64,000 bases of DNA from Dyadobacter sp. (GTDB lineage: Bacteria; Bacteroidota; Bacteroidia; Cytophagales; Spirosomataceae). The notes beneath the pieces were generated by a model. It did no database searches, had not been told where the DNA came from, and saw nothing but the letters and a program-made list of their open reading frames with translations. The stretch spans positions 248,001 to 312,000 of the forward strand of contig NZ_JAGIAS010000010.1 in NCBI RefSeq assembly GCF_017744695.1, given 5' to 3'. Positions 26,544 to 35,235 of the stretch are shown here, piece after piece. Position numbers and translations under genes: made by a program. The first letter of the stretch is position 1. Each line of letters opens with the position of its first letter.

Positions 26544-27734
26544 ATGGTCACAGTCAACGAGGCAAAAGGGCGAATTATAGCAAATACCGTAACACTGCCC
26601 GCGGTAACAATGCCGTTAGCGGCAGCTGTCGGAGGATTTCTTGCCGAAGATGTGGTTTCGCCGATAGCGCTTCCGCCATTCAGGCAGTCGTCGATGGACG
26701 GGTACGCGATCGTGCATTCCGACGTGACCGAAGCGGGTAAATCGCTGTGCCTCGCGGGGGAGTCGAAAGCCGGCCAGGCGGATCTACCGGTTGTGAGCGC
26801 GGGCACTGCCGTACGCATATTTACGGGCGCGCCTGTACCCGAGGGCGCTACCGCGGTGGTAATGCAGGAAAATACGTCAGTGGCTAACGGCTCCGTACAA
26901 ATTCATGAATTTCCGGTTTTGGAGGGTAAAAATGTTCGCCGGGCAGGGCAGCAGATCGCTCAGGGGGCAATCGCATTACGCGCCGGAACCCTCATATCAC
27001 CGGGCGCCGTCGGTTTTTTGAAGGGAATCAATGTGAATGAAGTGACGGTTCATTCCAAACCTCGGATCGGTTTGCTGGTCACTGGCGACGAGTTGCTGAA
27101 AGCAGGCGAAGCATTGGAGCCTGGCAAAATATATGAATCCAATTCGGCGATGCTGCAAGCAGCACTGGCGCTGGCGGGTATGACGGATGTTTCAATTAGC
27201 TATGCTTCCGATGACCTGGACGCTACGGTTGACGCTTTATGCGTATTGCTGGAACAATGTGACGTCATTTTGGCGTCGGGGGGGATCTCGGTAGGAGATT
27301 ACGATTTTGTAGGTAAAGCATTGGAGGTGTTGGGCGCCGAGACGATCTTTTACAAGGTGCGGCAAAAGCCCGGGAAGCCGCTTCTTTTTGGTAAGAAAGG
27401 TGAAAAACTGATTTTTGCATTGCCGGGAAACCCGGCCTCGTCGCTGGTTTGCTATTATGAGTATGTATTGCCTGCGTTGAAGAGAATAATGGGCAGCAAA
27501 GAGCCATTTCTCAGATCGGTGAGGCTTCCCTTGCGGCATGCTTACCGCTTTGATGGCGAGCGCGACGAGTTCCTGAAAGCGCGGGTGGAAGGGGCGGAAG
27601 TGGTTTCGCTGGACGGGCAGGAGTCGTTCGTGATAGGTTCGTTTGCGATCGCGAATGCGATCATCTATTTACCGGTAGCGCAAAATCGGGTCGAAGCAGG
27701 CGAATTGGTGGAGGTACATTTGCTCCCGCTCTGA
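26544..27734 (+). CDS. moeA: Molybdopterin molybdotransferase
   Basis: Inserts molybdate into adenylated molybdopterin. The start at MVTVNEAKGRII is chosen because homology begins there (396 residues); an upstream Met would add 33 unrelated residues. Diagnostic segments are PPFRQSSMDGYAI, IFTGAPVPEGATAVVMQE, GLLVTGDELL, IYESNSAML, ASGGISVGDYDF and FALPGNPASSLVCYYEY. The C-terminal beta domain is present. First gene of a five-gene Moco synthesis run (gap to moaD about 50 nt). An inverted repeat lies in its leader. Confidence 0.95.
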   Translation: MVTVNEAKGRIIANTVTLPAVTMPLAAAVGGFLAEDVVSPIALPPFRQSSMDGYAIVHSDVTEAGKSLCLAGESKAGQADLPVVSAGTAVRIFTGAPVPEGATAVVMQENTSVANGSVQIHEFPVLEGKNVRRAGQQIAQGAIALRAGTLISPGAVGFLKGINVNEVTVHSKPRIGLLVTGDELLKAGEALEPGKIYESNSAMLQAALALAGMTDVSISYASDDLDATVDALCVLLEQCDVILASGGISVGDYDFVGKALEVLGAETIFYKVRQKPGKPLLFGKKGEKLIFALPGNPASSLVCYYEYVLPALKRIMGSKEPFLRSVRLPLRHAYRFDGERDEFLKARVEGAEVVSLDGQESFVIGSFAIANAIIYLPVAQNRVEAGELVEVHLLPL

Positions 27735-27784
27735 ACCCGACGGGCCGGATGCGGGTTATTGGGTTGAACGAATATCAGGTACGA

Positions 27785-28024
27785 ATGAGTTTTCAAGTCA
27801 AATATTTCGGGATGCTGGCGGAAATTGCCGGGCTGTCGGACGAAGTCTGGAATGCAGCCGGCGGTCTGACGGTAGGTCAGTTCCGTGCGCAGATGCTGGA
27901 CAAATACCCGGCTATGCGCGATAAAAAATTCAAAATAGCGGTCAATCAGAAGATTTCGGAGGATTTTGTATTAATCGAAACTCCGGCCGAAATCGCATTG
28001 CTTCCACCGTTTGCAGGAGGATAA
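27785..28024 (+). CDS. moaD: Molybdopterin synthase small subunit (MoaD/ThiS family)
   Basis: Ubiquitin-like sulfur carrier of 79 residues starting MSFQVKYFGMLAE; 12 in-frame codons upstream lack homology. The C terminus LLPPFAGG ends in the double glycine that is thiocarboxylated and inserted into MoaE. The sequence just before the stop happens to contain AGGAGG, and AGGAG occurs again before moaE. Confidence 0.92.
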   Translation: MSFQVKYFGMLAEIAGLSDEVWNAAGGLTVGQFRAQMLDKYPAMRDKKFKIAVNQKISEDFVLIETPAEIALLPPFAGG

Positions 28025-28032
28025 CAGGAGAC

Positions 28033-28476
28033 ATGGAAAAAGCACATAAGCCTAAAAAGGTATTTGTTCAGGGGCCGATCAGCCCCGATTTTGTTGCGAA
28101 GTCGATAGCGAGCCACCAATCCAAAACCGGCATTGGTGCCCACGCGATCTTTCTCGGGCAGATCCGCGCGGATCAAAAGGAAGGCGGTGCCGTAACAGGG
28201 ATCGACTACACGGCCTATGAAGAAATGGCCGAGCAGGCATTCCACGACATTCGGGAGGCTGCCTTTGCCCGGTTCGAGCTGACATGCATGCATATCTACC
28301 ACAGCCTGGGCCTCGTCCCGACAGGTGAGATCAGCCTCTTTGTGTTCGTATCATCCCCGCATCGGAGAGCGGCATTCGAGGCTTCCGAATTTATTGTAGA
28401 AGAAATTAAAGCCAATGTGCCCATCTTCGGCAAAGAGCTGGTGGGTGAGGGGCACGTTTGGAAGCAGAATACCTAG
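28033..28476 (+). CDS. moaE: Molybdopterin synthase catalytic subunit
   Basis: Large subunit (147 residues) that transfers sulfur from MoaD to cyclic pyranopterin monophosphate. Family segments include GAHAIFLGQIRADQ, VTGIDYTAYEEMAE, HSLGLVPTGEISLFVFVSSPHR and VPIFGKELVGEGHVW, with the conserved Lys in the IFGKE loop. The start lies 8 nt after moaD, preceded by AGGAG, an unusually Shine-Dalgarno-like sequence for this group. An octamer-repeat hairpin follows. Confidence 0.95.
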   Translation: MEKAHKPKKVFVQGPISPDFVAKSIASHQSKTGIGAHAIFLGQIRADQKEGGAVTGIDYTAYEEMAEQAFHDIREAAFARFELTCMHIYHSLGLVPTGEISLFVFVSSPHRRAAFEASEFIVEEIKANVPIFGKELVGEGHVWKQNT

Positions 28477-28478
28477 TA

Positions 28479-28556
28479 ATTTTGAATGAGTCAATGAGTG
28501 AATGAGTGAATAGATTTTGCTCATTCACTCATTCACTCATTCACTCATTCAAAATT
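28479..28556 (+). repeat. Octamer tandem-repeat hairpin before moaC-moaB
   Basis: The right arm is four exact copies of CTCATTCA (28520-28551). The left arm is the matching imperfect series TGAATGAG, TCAATGAG, TGAATGAG, TGAATAG, and both ends extend through AATTTTG/CAAAATT. The whole folds into a long hairpin that starts within a few nt of the moaE stop and ends about 4 nt before the next ATG. Confidence 0.85.
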
Positions 28557-28560
28557 TAAA

Positions 28561-29469
28561 ATGGTCGACATTACCCATAAAACCAACACACTTCGCATTG
28601 CCACTGCACAAGCTATCGTACAAGTGAGCAAGCCGGAGACCGTGGAGGCGATTCAAAACCGGACTGTACCGAAAGGTGATGTTTTTGAAATGGCAAAGGC
28701 CGCTGGTTTTCTGGCCGTCAAGAAAACGCCCGATTTGCTGCCTGACTGCCACCCTATTCCAGTGGAGTATACGGGTGTTCAATACAGGATAGAAGATTTG
28801 ACTATTGTCATTGAATTGACAGTTAAAACTATATACAAAACGGGTGTCGAGGTAGAAGCCATGCACGGGGCGTCAGTGGTAGCGTTGACGATGTACGACA
28901 TGCTCAAACCGATCGACAAAGGTGTTGAAATACGGAATATCCGGTTGTTAGAGAAAAAGGGAGGGAAAAGCGATCGGAACGCCGCGCCGGAAGGCTTGAA
29001 AACGGCGGTGGTGGTCTGCTCGGATAGTATTTCGAAAGGTATTGGAGAGGATAAATCTGGCAAGAAAATCGTCGAAAAACTGAAAGCGTTTCGGCTGGAA
29101 GTAAGCGATTACAGCATTATTCCAGACGACAAGCCGGGCATTCAAGGCAAATTGCGGTCGTTGCAAGCGGAAGGATACGATATGGTACTCATTACCGGCG
29201 GTACCGGGTTGTCGCCCCGCGACGTAACGCCCGAGGCGGTTTCGGAGCTGCTCGACCGGGAAATCCCGGGCATTGCCGAAACAGCGCGTCAATACGGCCA
29301 GGAACGCGTCCCTACTTCGATGTTGTCGCGATCTGCGGCAGGTGTTATCGGGGAAATGCTGGTGATTACCATGCCAGGCAGCACTGGGGGCGTTACTGAA
29401 TATATTGATGCCCTGTTTCCGCATGTTTTACATGTTTTTAATGTTTTAGAAGGGAAAAAACACGATTAG
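28561..29469 (+). CDS. moaCB: Fused MoaC-MoaB (cyclic pyranopterin synthase accessory / MPT adenylyltransferase)
   Basis: A 302-residue fusion. Residues 1-150 are MoaC, which with MoaA makes cyclic pyranopterin monophosphate (MVDITHK start, PDCHPIPV, EVEAMHGASVVALTMYDM, IRLLEKKGGKS). Residues about 160-302 are MoaB/MogA-like, binding molybdopterin (VVVCSDSISKG, LITGGTGLSPRDVTPEAV, MLSRSAAGVIGEMLVITMPGST). Such fusions are known in Bacteroidota. The start codon sits directly at the foot of an octamer-repeat hairpin, which could affect its translation relative to moaE. Confidence 0.95.
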   Translation: MVDITHKTNTLRIATAQAIVQVSKPETVEAIQNRTVPKGDVFEMAKAAGFLAVKKTPDLLPDCHPIPVEYTGVQYRIEDLTIVIELTVKTIYKTGVEVEAMHGASVVALTMYDMLKPIDKGVEIRNIRLLEKKGGKSDRNAAPEGLKTAVVVCSDSISKGIGEDKSGKKIVEKLKAFRLEVSDYSIIPDDKPGIQGKLRSLQAEGYDMVLITGGTGLSPRDVTPEAVSELLDREIPGIAETARQYGQERVPTSMLSRSAAGVIGEMLVITMPGSTGGVTEYIDALFPHVLHVFNVLEGKKHD

Positions 29470-29478
29470 CAAACACCA

Positions 29479-30471
29479 ATGGCATTGCCTATTGTAGATA
29501 CATTTGGTCGCAAGCACACTTATCTGCGCATTTCGCTGACGGATAAGTGCAATCTTCGTTGTACCTATTGTATGCCGCAGGAAGATATGCAGTTTATGCC
29601 TTCCAAATGGCTGATGCAGGCAGATGAGATTTCTTATCTGGCCGGCCTGTTTGTGGAAATGGGTGTTGAAAAAATCAGGCTTACCGGTGGTGAGCCACTC
29701 GTCCGCAAGGATGCCGGCGAAATCATTTCCGATCTCGGGAAACTTCCCGCATCCCTAACACTGACTACGAATGCCGTTTATATAGATCAGTTTATCCCGG
29801 AATTGAAATCCGCAGGGGTTGCCTCTTTGAATGTCAGCCTGGATACGCTCCGGGAAGAGCGATTCCGGTCGATTACCAAGCGCGATCATTTCGGCAAGAC
29901 GCTGGACCACATTCGCATGCTGCTCGATGAAGGCTTTGTAGTGAAAGTGAATATGGTGGTGATGCGGGGGACAAACGACGATGAAGTCAATGATTTTGTG
30001 CGGATGACACTCACTGAGCCTAATCTTCACGTCCGCTTTATCGAATTCATGCCTTTCAAAGGGAACCAATGGGATATGTCCAAAATCGTTTCCTATGCCG
30101 ATTTGTTGACTGCGATTGGTCAGGAGTATGAGTTTCAACCCGTCGCGGGTGAGTTGCACGACACCGCGCGACGATTTCAGGTAAATGGCGGTGCGGGCAC
30201 TTTCGGCATTATTGGTACGGTAACACACCCTTTCTGCGAAGGCTGTAACCGCATTCGTCTCACCGCCGACGGCAAGCTTAAAAATTGCCTTTTTGATACG
30301 TCCGAGGTTGACCTGCTCACCCCCCTGCGCAAAGGCGACGACGTTCGTCAGCTCATTTACGCCCATTTTGAGAAAAAGCACTTCGCTCACGGTGGCCACA
30401 CCAGCTTCTCCGAACAAAAAGCCAAGTCGGAGTACGAGCAGAATCGGGAGATGATTGCGATTGGGGGTTAA
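29479..30471 (+). CDS. moaA: GTP 3',8-cyclase (radical SAM)
   Basis: First step of Moco synthesis, 330 residues. The N-terminal radical-SAM cluster motif is CNLRCTYCMPQ; SAM and GTP-binding segments follow (IRLTGGEPLVRKD, LNVSLDTL, VKVNMVVMRGTNDDEV). The C-terminal second cluster has CEGCNRIRLTADGKLKNC, and the protein ends in the expected Gly-Gly. It follows moaCB by 9 nt. Its TAA stop overlaps the stop of the convergent toxin gene over the palindrome TTAA. Confidence 0.97.
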   Translation: MALPIVDTFGRKHTYLRISLTDKCNLRCTYCMPQEDMQFMPSKWLMQADEISYLAGLFVEMGVEKIRLTGGEPLVRKDAGEIISDLGKLPASLTLTTNAVYIDQFIPELKSAGVASLNVSLDTLREERFRSITKRDHFGKTLDHIRMLLDEGFVVKVNMVVMRGTNDDEVNDFVRMTLTEPNLHVRFIEFMPFKGNQWDMSKIVSYADLLTAIGQEYEFQPVAGELHDTARRFQVNGGAGTFGIIGTVTHPFCEGCNRIRLTADGKLKNCLFDTSEVDLLTPLRKGDDVRQLIYAHFEKKHFAHGGHTSFSEQKAKSEYEQNREMIAIGG

Positions 30472-30779
30472 TCTTCAAAACCCTTCCAAAATTTGACGGG
30501 ATTGCGGTACTGACATAATACCGCATGGATCTGAATAATTCGTTCAGATTTGTCGACTGTGAAGTGGACACTGTACGGAAAGAAATCGACCGGGGCGAAC
30601 CTGACATCACCGTACCTTAACTCGTATATGAGTGGAGATTCTTTGATCAGAACTAACTTACCTTTTACGAAAGACCGGAAGCGCTTTCCCAGCCCTTGCT
30701 TCTGATCTTCATAGTAAGCCGCTGCTTCGGTAATATCTTCAACAGCTTCGGGAGTAAATTTTAGCTTGTATACTCCCAC
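30468..30779 (-). CDS. ParE/RelE-superfamily toxin
   Basis: A 103-residue toxin-like protein. The pattern KLKFTPEAVEDITEAAAYYEDQKQGLGKRF, the central LRYGDVRFAPVDFFPYSVHFTVD and the terminal IIQIHAVLCQYRNP match the ParE/RelE fold (helical hairpin then beta sheet, with the conserved HAV-type strand). ParE-like members target gyrase, RelE-like members mRNA; sequence alone does not separate them here. It is preceded by its antitoxin with a 1-nt overlap. The far 3' end overlaps moaA by 4 nt. Confidence 0.88.
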   Translation of the reverse strand: MGVYKLKFTPEAVEDITEAAAYYEDQKQGLGKRFRSFVKGKLVLIKESPLIYELRYGDVRFAPVDFFPYSVHFTVDKSERIIQIHAVLCQYRNPVKFWKGFED

Positions 30780-31000
30780 TATTCTGCATCGAGCATTTTG
30801 AAGACGTCGTCTTCATTGATCAACAGTTCAGGAGCATCTTTGTATTTGTTAATACGCTGCTGCACTTCCACAACATGCCAATCCGGTACTATCTCACTGT
30901 CCGTTTCTTTAATCAGGTCAATGGCGTCGGCTTTCCGCAATTCCTCGATCAGGGATGCAGCGTAGTCTTTTTTGATCTTGATATGATAGGTTACTGACAT
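30779..31000 (-). CDS. Antitoxin component of the ParE/RelE pair
   Basis: An acidic 73-residue protein, first in a two-gene unit. Its position, size and tight coupling (1-nt overlap with the toxin) define it as antitoxin. The N-terminal strand-helix (VTYHIKIKKDYAASLIEELRKADAI) resembles a small DNA-binding or dimerisation domain; the acidic C terminus (LLINEDDVFKMLDAE) would bind the toxin. A perfect -7 box lies 23 nt upstream. Confidence 0.8.
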   Translation of the reverse strand: MSVTYHIKIKKDYAASLIEELRKADAIDLIKETDSEIVPDWHVVEVQQRINKYKDAPELLINEDDVFKMLDAE

Positions 31001-31022
31001 GATATCGGAATTTTGGCATAAT

Positions 31023-31030
31023 CAAATATA
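31023..31030 (-). promoter_or_regulatory. Putative -7 box (TATATTTG) for the toxin-antitoxin unit
   Basis: Exact TAnnTTTG match on the minus strand, 23 nt upstream of the antitoxin start. The remaining 175 nt up to the next plus-strand gene show no other clear element. Confidence 0.5.
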
Positions 31031-31205
31031 CAAAAAACAACGCAGGCAGAAAGGGAGAATGCGCAAACGGAGTACGAATGATCCTTCGGCACCACTCAAC
31101 CTCCTATTTTACCGTCCAAACTTTGTATGCAACAATGGCCTGATCGGTTACCTCATTGGTTCGAAATCAAATTCAGTTTACCAATCAGTTTAACCTTCAA
31201 GAGCC

Positions 31206-31622
31206 ATGCCAAACATCTTAAAAACCGCCGTTGCCGCTGCATTTGCATTATTTACAGTCGCTGCCCAAGTGCAGGCCGATCCGATTGTTTCGCCGAAAGC
31301 AGAATGTAAAAACAACACTTGTGAAAAGTTTCGCGTAGGCATGTACCGTGTACGAGACACGATGTCGATGAATGTGATGATGGAGAAAGAGAAAGGCGAA
31401 AAGGTGGCGATTCGTCTGCTGGACAGCAAGGGAAACCTGCTTCACGAAGAATTTGTGCCAAAGTATATTACGAAAACCGGCCGGAAAATAAAGTTCGACG
31501 AAATGGGTGATGGCGTTTACACGCTTGAAATCTCCAATGACAACGAGAAGATCGTTAAAAGCATTTACCTGTCTACCAAAGAAGTACGTGAAGTGAACCG
31601 TACACTTTTAGGGGTGAACTAA
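31206..31622 (+). CDS. Small secreted protein (138 aa)
   Basis: A signal peptide (ALFTVAAQVQA then DPIV) is followed by a mature domain of about 114 residues that looks like a single beta-sandwich: AIRLLDSKGNLLHEEFVP, RKIKFDEMGDGVYTLEISN and EKIVKSIYLST follow the strand pattern of DUF3244-like or T9SS-type C-terminal domains (DG.Y.L.I pattern). No catalytic motif. Probably periplasmic or cell-surface; function unknown. A clean terminator follows. Confidence 0.72.
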   Translation: MPNILKTAVAAAFALFTVAAQVQADPIVSPKAECKNNTCEKFRVGMYRVRDTMSMNVMMEKEKGEKVAIRLLDSKGNLLHEEFVPKYITKTGRKIKFDEMGDGVYTLEISNDNEKIVKSIYLSTKEVREVNRTLLGVN

Positions 31623-31640
31623 TTCATGTTGCATTTTTAT

Positions 31641-31681
31641 GCGTTACAGGATGCCGCCGCAGCGTTCCTGTAACGCTTTTT
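31641..31681 (+). terminator. Intrinsic terminator after the small secreted protein gene
   Basis: GCGTTACAGGA pairs with TCCTGTAACGC around a 14-nt loop and is followed by TTTTTG. Confidence 0.88.
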
Positions 31682-31692
31682 GTTTCAAAACT

Positions 31693-32880
31693 TCACTGCG
31701 CCGTTTCCATTTCTGTCGGGCGGGGAAGCAATTCCGTAAAGAGCAGGTCGTAAATGATTTTTCCCCAGATAAGGATACAAGGCACCGCTTTCACGACATA
31801 AGGCCAGAAATACTCGTTGCGGATGAAGGGAGGAAATATATCGGTTGGGGACAACGTGGTAAATATAAATGCCAGCACAAGCAGCACGTAATTTAGCCGC
31901 GTTGGCGCCTGTATATAGTACCACACCGCCACGCCTGCAATAGCAATGATAAATGTCGGCGATTCGGCGCGGTGGTTGAAAATCACTACCCACACCAGCA
32001 CCGAAGCGAGCATCAATGCCCGGAAGACAAAATTGCCGTACGATTTGATTTTTAGCAACGGCAGGCAGAACAATGCCATTCCGGCCAGATTGACGTAAGT
32101 TTTATTCACATCCAGCGAGAACCATATTTTCAGCCAGCCTATTACGGAGAGGCCGTCGGAAAAGTCGCGGTCTGCGGCCAGGAGCTTCCACCAGGTTTTA
32201 TACAGAACCACAAATTGTTCGGGCGTGACGGCGACGATCGGAAGGATAGTCAGTAAAATAACCCACGTGGCGGTCGTGTAGGCCAGTTTCAGCTTGTTGG
32301 GATAGAGCAGGTACAATGCCAGCGCAACAATCCCGAAGAGTTTAATGAAGATCGTGGACACGATGCATAGTGATGCCATCCAGTACTTGTCCCTTTCCAG
32401 AAAGCCGAATCCAAACAGCAGCAAACCGGCAATCAGGGCGTTACTTTGTTCGTTTTGCGTGGCGGTAAGGAGTTCTACCAGCATAAAAGAGACCATCAGT
32501 CCTTTTGTCCGCAAATCGATTCTTGGAAGAAAATAAACCGAAAAGAACAGCACCGCCACATTGATCAGGTTCCAGAAAAACAGGCCTACAAATGTGGGCA
32601 TAATGGCAAGTATCCCAAAAACGAGTGCGAATGCCGGGCTGTATTTGAACAGGTCCCAATGCTCGTCGACATGCCACCGATACAGGTTTTTCCCCTCTAT
32701 CAAATGGAAGAAGGACTGCTTGAAAATGACGTAGTTGTTATAAGTAGTGTAAAGTTGCGGCTGATTCGCGAAAGTTTTGGGGTGGGAGAATACCGATTGG
32801 AGCGTAGCAAAGGCGGCAATGGCCAATACGATAAACAGCAGTGACCTTTTGCTGATCACCAGGCGTTGAAAGGCAGTCAT
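31693..32880 (-). CDS. Polytopic membrane glycosyltransferase, GT87/DUF2029-like
   Basis: A 395-residue integral membrane protein with about 10 hydrophobic segments. The GT87/DUF2029 signature is seen in the first periplasmic loop (YTTYNNYVIFKQSFFHLIEGKNLYRWH, then DLFKYSPAFALVFG) and in QNEQSNALIAGLLLFGF. Family members are polyprenyl-phosphate mannosyl/arabinosyl transferases acting on the outer face of the cytoplasmic membrane. The glycan target here is unknown. Single gene with its own TAGCTTTG -7 box. Confidence 0.82.
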   Translation of the reverse strand: MTAFQRLVISKRSLLFIVLAIAAFATLQSVFSHPKTFANQPQLYTTYNNYVIFKQSFFHLIEGKNLYRWHVDEHWDLFKYSPAFALVFGILAIMPTFVGLFFWNLINVAVLFFSVYFLPRIDLRTKGLMVSFMLVELLTATQNEQSNALIAGLLLFGFGFLERDKYWMASLCIVSTIFIKLFGIVALALYLLYPNKLKLAYTTATWVILLTILPIVAVTPEQFVVLYKTWWKLLAADRDFSDGLSVIGWLKIWFSLDVNKTYVNLAGMALFCLPLLKIKSYGNFVFRALMLASVLVWVVIFNHRAESPTFIIAIAGVAVWYYIQAPTRLNYVLLVLAFIFTTLSPTDIFPPFIRNEYFWPYVVKAVPCILIWGKIIYDLLFTELLPRPTEMETAQ

Positions 32881-32913
32881 AGAGTGAACTTATTCCGAAC
32901 GTTGATTTTTCGT

Positions 32914-32921
32914 CAAAGCTA
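32914..32921 (-). promoter_or_regulatory. Putative -7 box (TAGCTTTG) for the GT87-like gene
   Basis: Exact TAnnTTTG on the minus strand 34 nt before the start codon. No clear -33 element. Confidence 0.45.
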
Positions 32922-32946
32922 AGAGATAAATTCACTCCGTAACCGT

Positions 32947-33876
32947 TTATTTTTTCATATAGCCCGATGATTCAAGCCATCCTTCCATTGCTTCAGGCCA
33001 ATTAGCCAATGATCCTTTACCTTCCGTCCGCATACCGTAGCCGTGGCCGCCTTTCGGGTACAAATGCATTTCGGCCGGGATTTTTTTCTTTTTCAATGCG
33101 AGGTAATATTCGATACTGTTCTCGACCGGCACACCGGTATCGTCCATGGCATGAACGAGGAATGCCGGCGGTGTCTGATCCGAAACCTGCAATTCGTTGG
33201 AGTAATATTTAATCAGCTCGTCCGATTTTTCAGGCCCGAGCAGGTTATCGCGCGAACCTCCGTGTGCGAGAGCGGGCGTAAGCGAGATCACCGGGTAAAT
33301 CAATATCGAGAAGTTCGGTTTGCCGTCTGCGGAAGCCTTTTCACCCATATTATGATGCGTCGAGAGCGTGGCGGCCAGGTGGCCGCCTGCCGAGAAACCC
33401 ATAACGCCGATTTTGTTCACATCGATGCCCCATTTGGCAGCATTCTGGCGGATCAGTTTCATGCCTTGCATGGCGTCCATCAGAGGTACTTCGTGCTGGT
33501 GCGTCATGGCTTTTTCATTAGGCAGGCGATATTTGAGTACAAATGCAGAAATGCCGCGTTCATTAAACCATTTGGCAAAATCGCTGCCTTCATGCGAAGC
33601 CGCCAGGATGCCATATCCGCCGCCCGGGCAGATCATCACTGCGGCCCCGGTTGCTTTCTCCTTCGGCGCAATGTAAGCCGCAATCGTAGGGACGGTCACG
33701 CCGCTGATCCGCAGGATTCCCTGCGCATCGGTAACCGATTTCTCCTCCACATCACTTTTTTTAAAATTGGGGACTTTGCCTTCCGGCCAAAGATTAATGG
33801 TTTCTGTTTGCGCCATAGATGGAACTGATAATGCGAGCAGGCTCAAAACGGTAAGGATACGTGCTGTTTTTTTCAT
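32947..33876 (-). CDS. Secreted alpha/beta hydrolase (BD-FAE/acetylxylan-esterase-like)
   Basis: A 309-residue exported esterase. The start at MKKTARIL gives a regular signal peptide (SLLALSVPSMAQ); a Met seven codons upstream is less likely. Serine-hydrolase fold features are the oxyanion-side CPGGGYGILAASHEG, nucleophile elbow GFSAGGHLAATLS, an Asp in HAMDDTGVPVENS, and a terminal His in YPKGGHGYG. The family typically deacetylates or deferuloylates plant polysaccharides, but the substrate is not determinable here. Confidence 0.9.
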   Translation of the reverse strand: MKKTARILTVLSLLALSVPSMAQTETINLWPEGKVPNFKKSDVEEKSVTDAQGILRISGVTVPTIAAYIAPKEKATGAAVMICPGGGYGILAASHEGSDFAKWFNERGISAFVLKYRLPNEKAMTHQHEVPLMDAMQGMKLIRQNAAKWGIDVNKIGVMGFSAGGHLAATLSTHHNMGEKASADGKPNFSILIYPVISLTPALAHGGSRDNLLGPEKSDELIKYYSNELQVSDQTPPAFLVHAMDDTGVPVENSIEYYLALKKKKIPAEMHLYPKGGHGYGMRTEGKGSLANWPEAMEGWLESSGYMKK

Positions 33877-33927
33877 TGATTTCCCGTTGCTTTTCATCGA
33901 AAAGACGCCTTTGTTGGCAATATACCC

Positions 33928-35235
33928 TCAAAACGCTTTCAGCCATCGTTTTACTTCAGCATCCAGGCGCGCCGGATCTTCCACGGTCACATTGATGAGT
34001 TGAAAATGGCTTTTCTCCGCGAGGACCTTCCAGCGCCAGTCGAACTGGCTGATTGTAACATGCCGTCCGTCAGAGAACCACCAGGCAGTATGCAATTCGT
34101 CATTCTCTTTCCGAAGACTGCCCGTATAAACAGTGACTCCGGCGAGGTGTTTGCTCGAAATGCGGCTTAAATGGTAGCCCGAACCCGTCCAGCAGGTAAG
34201 GGGGCTGTGCTCCGAGGAGTAAAATGCCGGGATTGGTTTAATATAAATAAGCGCATGGCCGTTTCTGGCCTGGGTGACGCCGTTTTGAAGTTTCTTTACG
34301 TGATATGTTTGAAGGGATAGGGGAAGCGTGTTTTGCGGTGAGCTGATATTAATGGTCGGTTTTTGAAAGCAAAAGAATGCGCATACCGAGAGAAGTATGA
34401 TATGCCCGGTTATCAAAAAACGTGGCGGGTGACGAAGAACCGATGGTTGCGTTGTGATGAGGGCAGCTCCCCAACGCTGGTGTGCGTAACGGACCACGAG
34501 AATCAGCGGAGCAATTACATAAGCGACAAGGCATACAACACCTATCACATCGTGTAAGGTATTGTCCGGCGTAATGCGTAGCACGACCAGCGAAACAATG
34601 CGCATGAGGTTCCCGAGGATGTTCAACGCAAAGGCAAGCACCACCAGGATCGTCTGATACCGTATCGGCAGCGATTTCTGGTTCAGCATACGGAAATGAG
34701 CCATCAGAAAAATAACCGATAGCAATGCGAATCCTGTCATTTGCAGTCCTATACAGGCAGGGTCAACGGAAAATTCTGAGCCGTTAAGCAGAATGTTGTT
34801 TCCTTCGATGGCAACCGGAAGTCCTGCCATTTTCAGCATCGACCCGGCAACCGCGGAGAGTTGCAGGCGGATCGGGAATGTGAAAACCTCGGAAAAGTAT
34901 TTGAAAATGGGGGATACGATGAGCAATACCATAAAGATTGCCGCATTCAATCGCCCGAAAATAGTCTCGGTAGTGAACAGCAGTGCACTTATCAGCAGAA
35001 TGAAACGCCACGAAAGCTCCGGACGAAGACAGCAAATGCCAACAGCCAACGCCACCACCGGTGCAAGTCGCCAGCTCTTTTGACCAATGCCAAAACACCG
35101 CAGAAGTAAGGGGATCAGCACAATGCCCATCCAGAGTGTAGCATCGCCGTGGACATACCCACGAAAGAAAAAGAGGGTTGAGATAACGAGATAGCCCATG
35201 ACTAAGGCTATCCCGGCATGTTTTTCATTGAACAT
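33928..35235 (-). CDS. xrtN: Exosortase N (XrtN) with C-terminal EpsI-like domain
   Basis: Transpeptidase-like membrane protease for PEP-CTERM-type tails, 435 residues. The first about 250 residues are polytopic and carry the exosortase triad: Cys161 in VDPACIGLQMTG, Arg212 in NILGNLMRIVSL and His228 in TLHDVIGVV. After another membrane segment (about 275-290) the soluble C terminus resembles EpsI (HSPLTCWTGSGYHL). The gene overlaps the preceding VIT-domain gene by 11 nt and follows it, so both are surely co-expressed. Unlike EPS-linked exosortases, no polysaccharide export genes adjoin. The N-type assignment rests on the paired VIT protein. Confidence 0.9.
   Translation of the reverse strand: MFNEKHAGIALVMGYLVISTLFFFRGYVHGDATLWMGIVLIPLLLRCFGIGQKSWRLAPVVALAVGICCLRPELSWRFILLISALLFTTETIFGRLNAAIFMVLLIVSPIFKYFSEVFTFPIRLQLSAVAGSMLKMAGLPVAIEGNNILLNGSEFSVDPACIGLQMTGFALLSVIFLMAHFRMLNQKSLPIRYQTILVVLAFALNILGNLMRIVSLVVLRITPDNTLHDVIGVVCLVAYVIAPLILVVRYAHQRWGAALITTQPSVLRHPPRFLITGHIILLSVCAFFCFQKPTINISSPQNTLPLSLQTYHVKKLQNGVTQARNGHALIYIKPIPAFYSSEHSPLTCWTGSGYHLSRISSKHLAGVTVYTGSLRKENDELHTAWWFSDGRHVTISQFDWRWKVLAEKSHFQLINVTVEDPARLDAEVKRWLKAF

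Noticed and set aside
28479..28556. Possible CRISPR-like repeat array
   Set aside because: The 8-nt units are directly adjacent with no spacers, are inverted against each other, and no cas genes are present.
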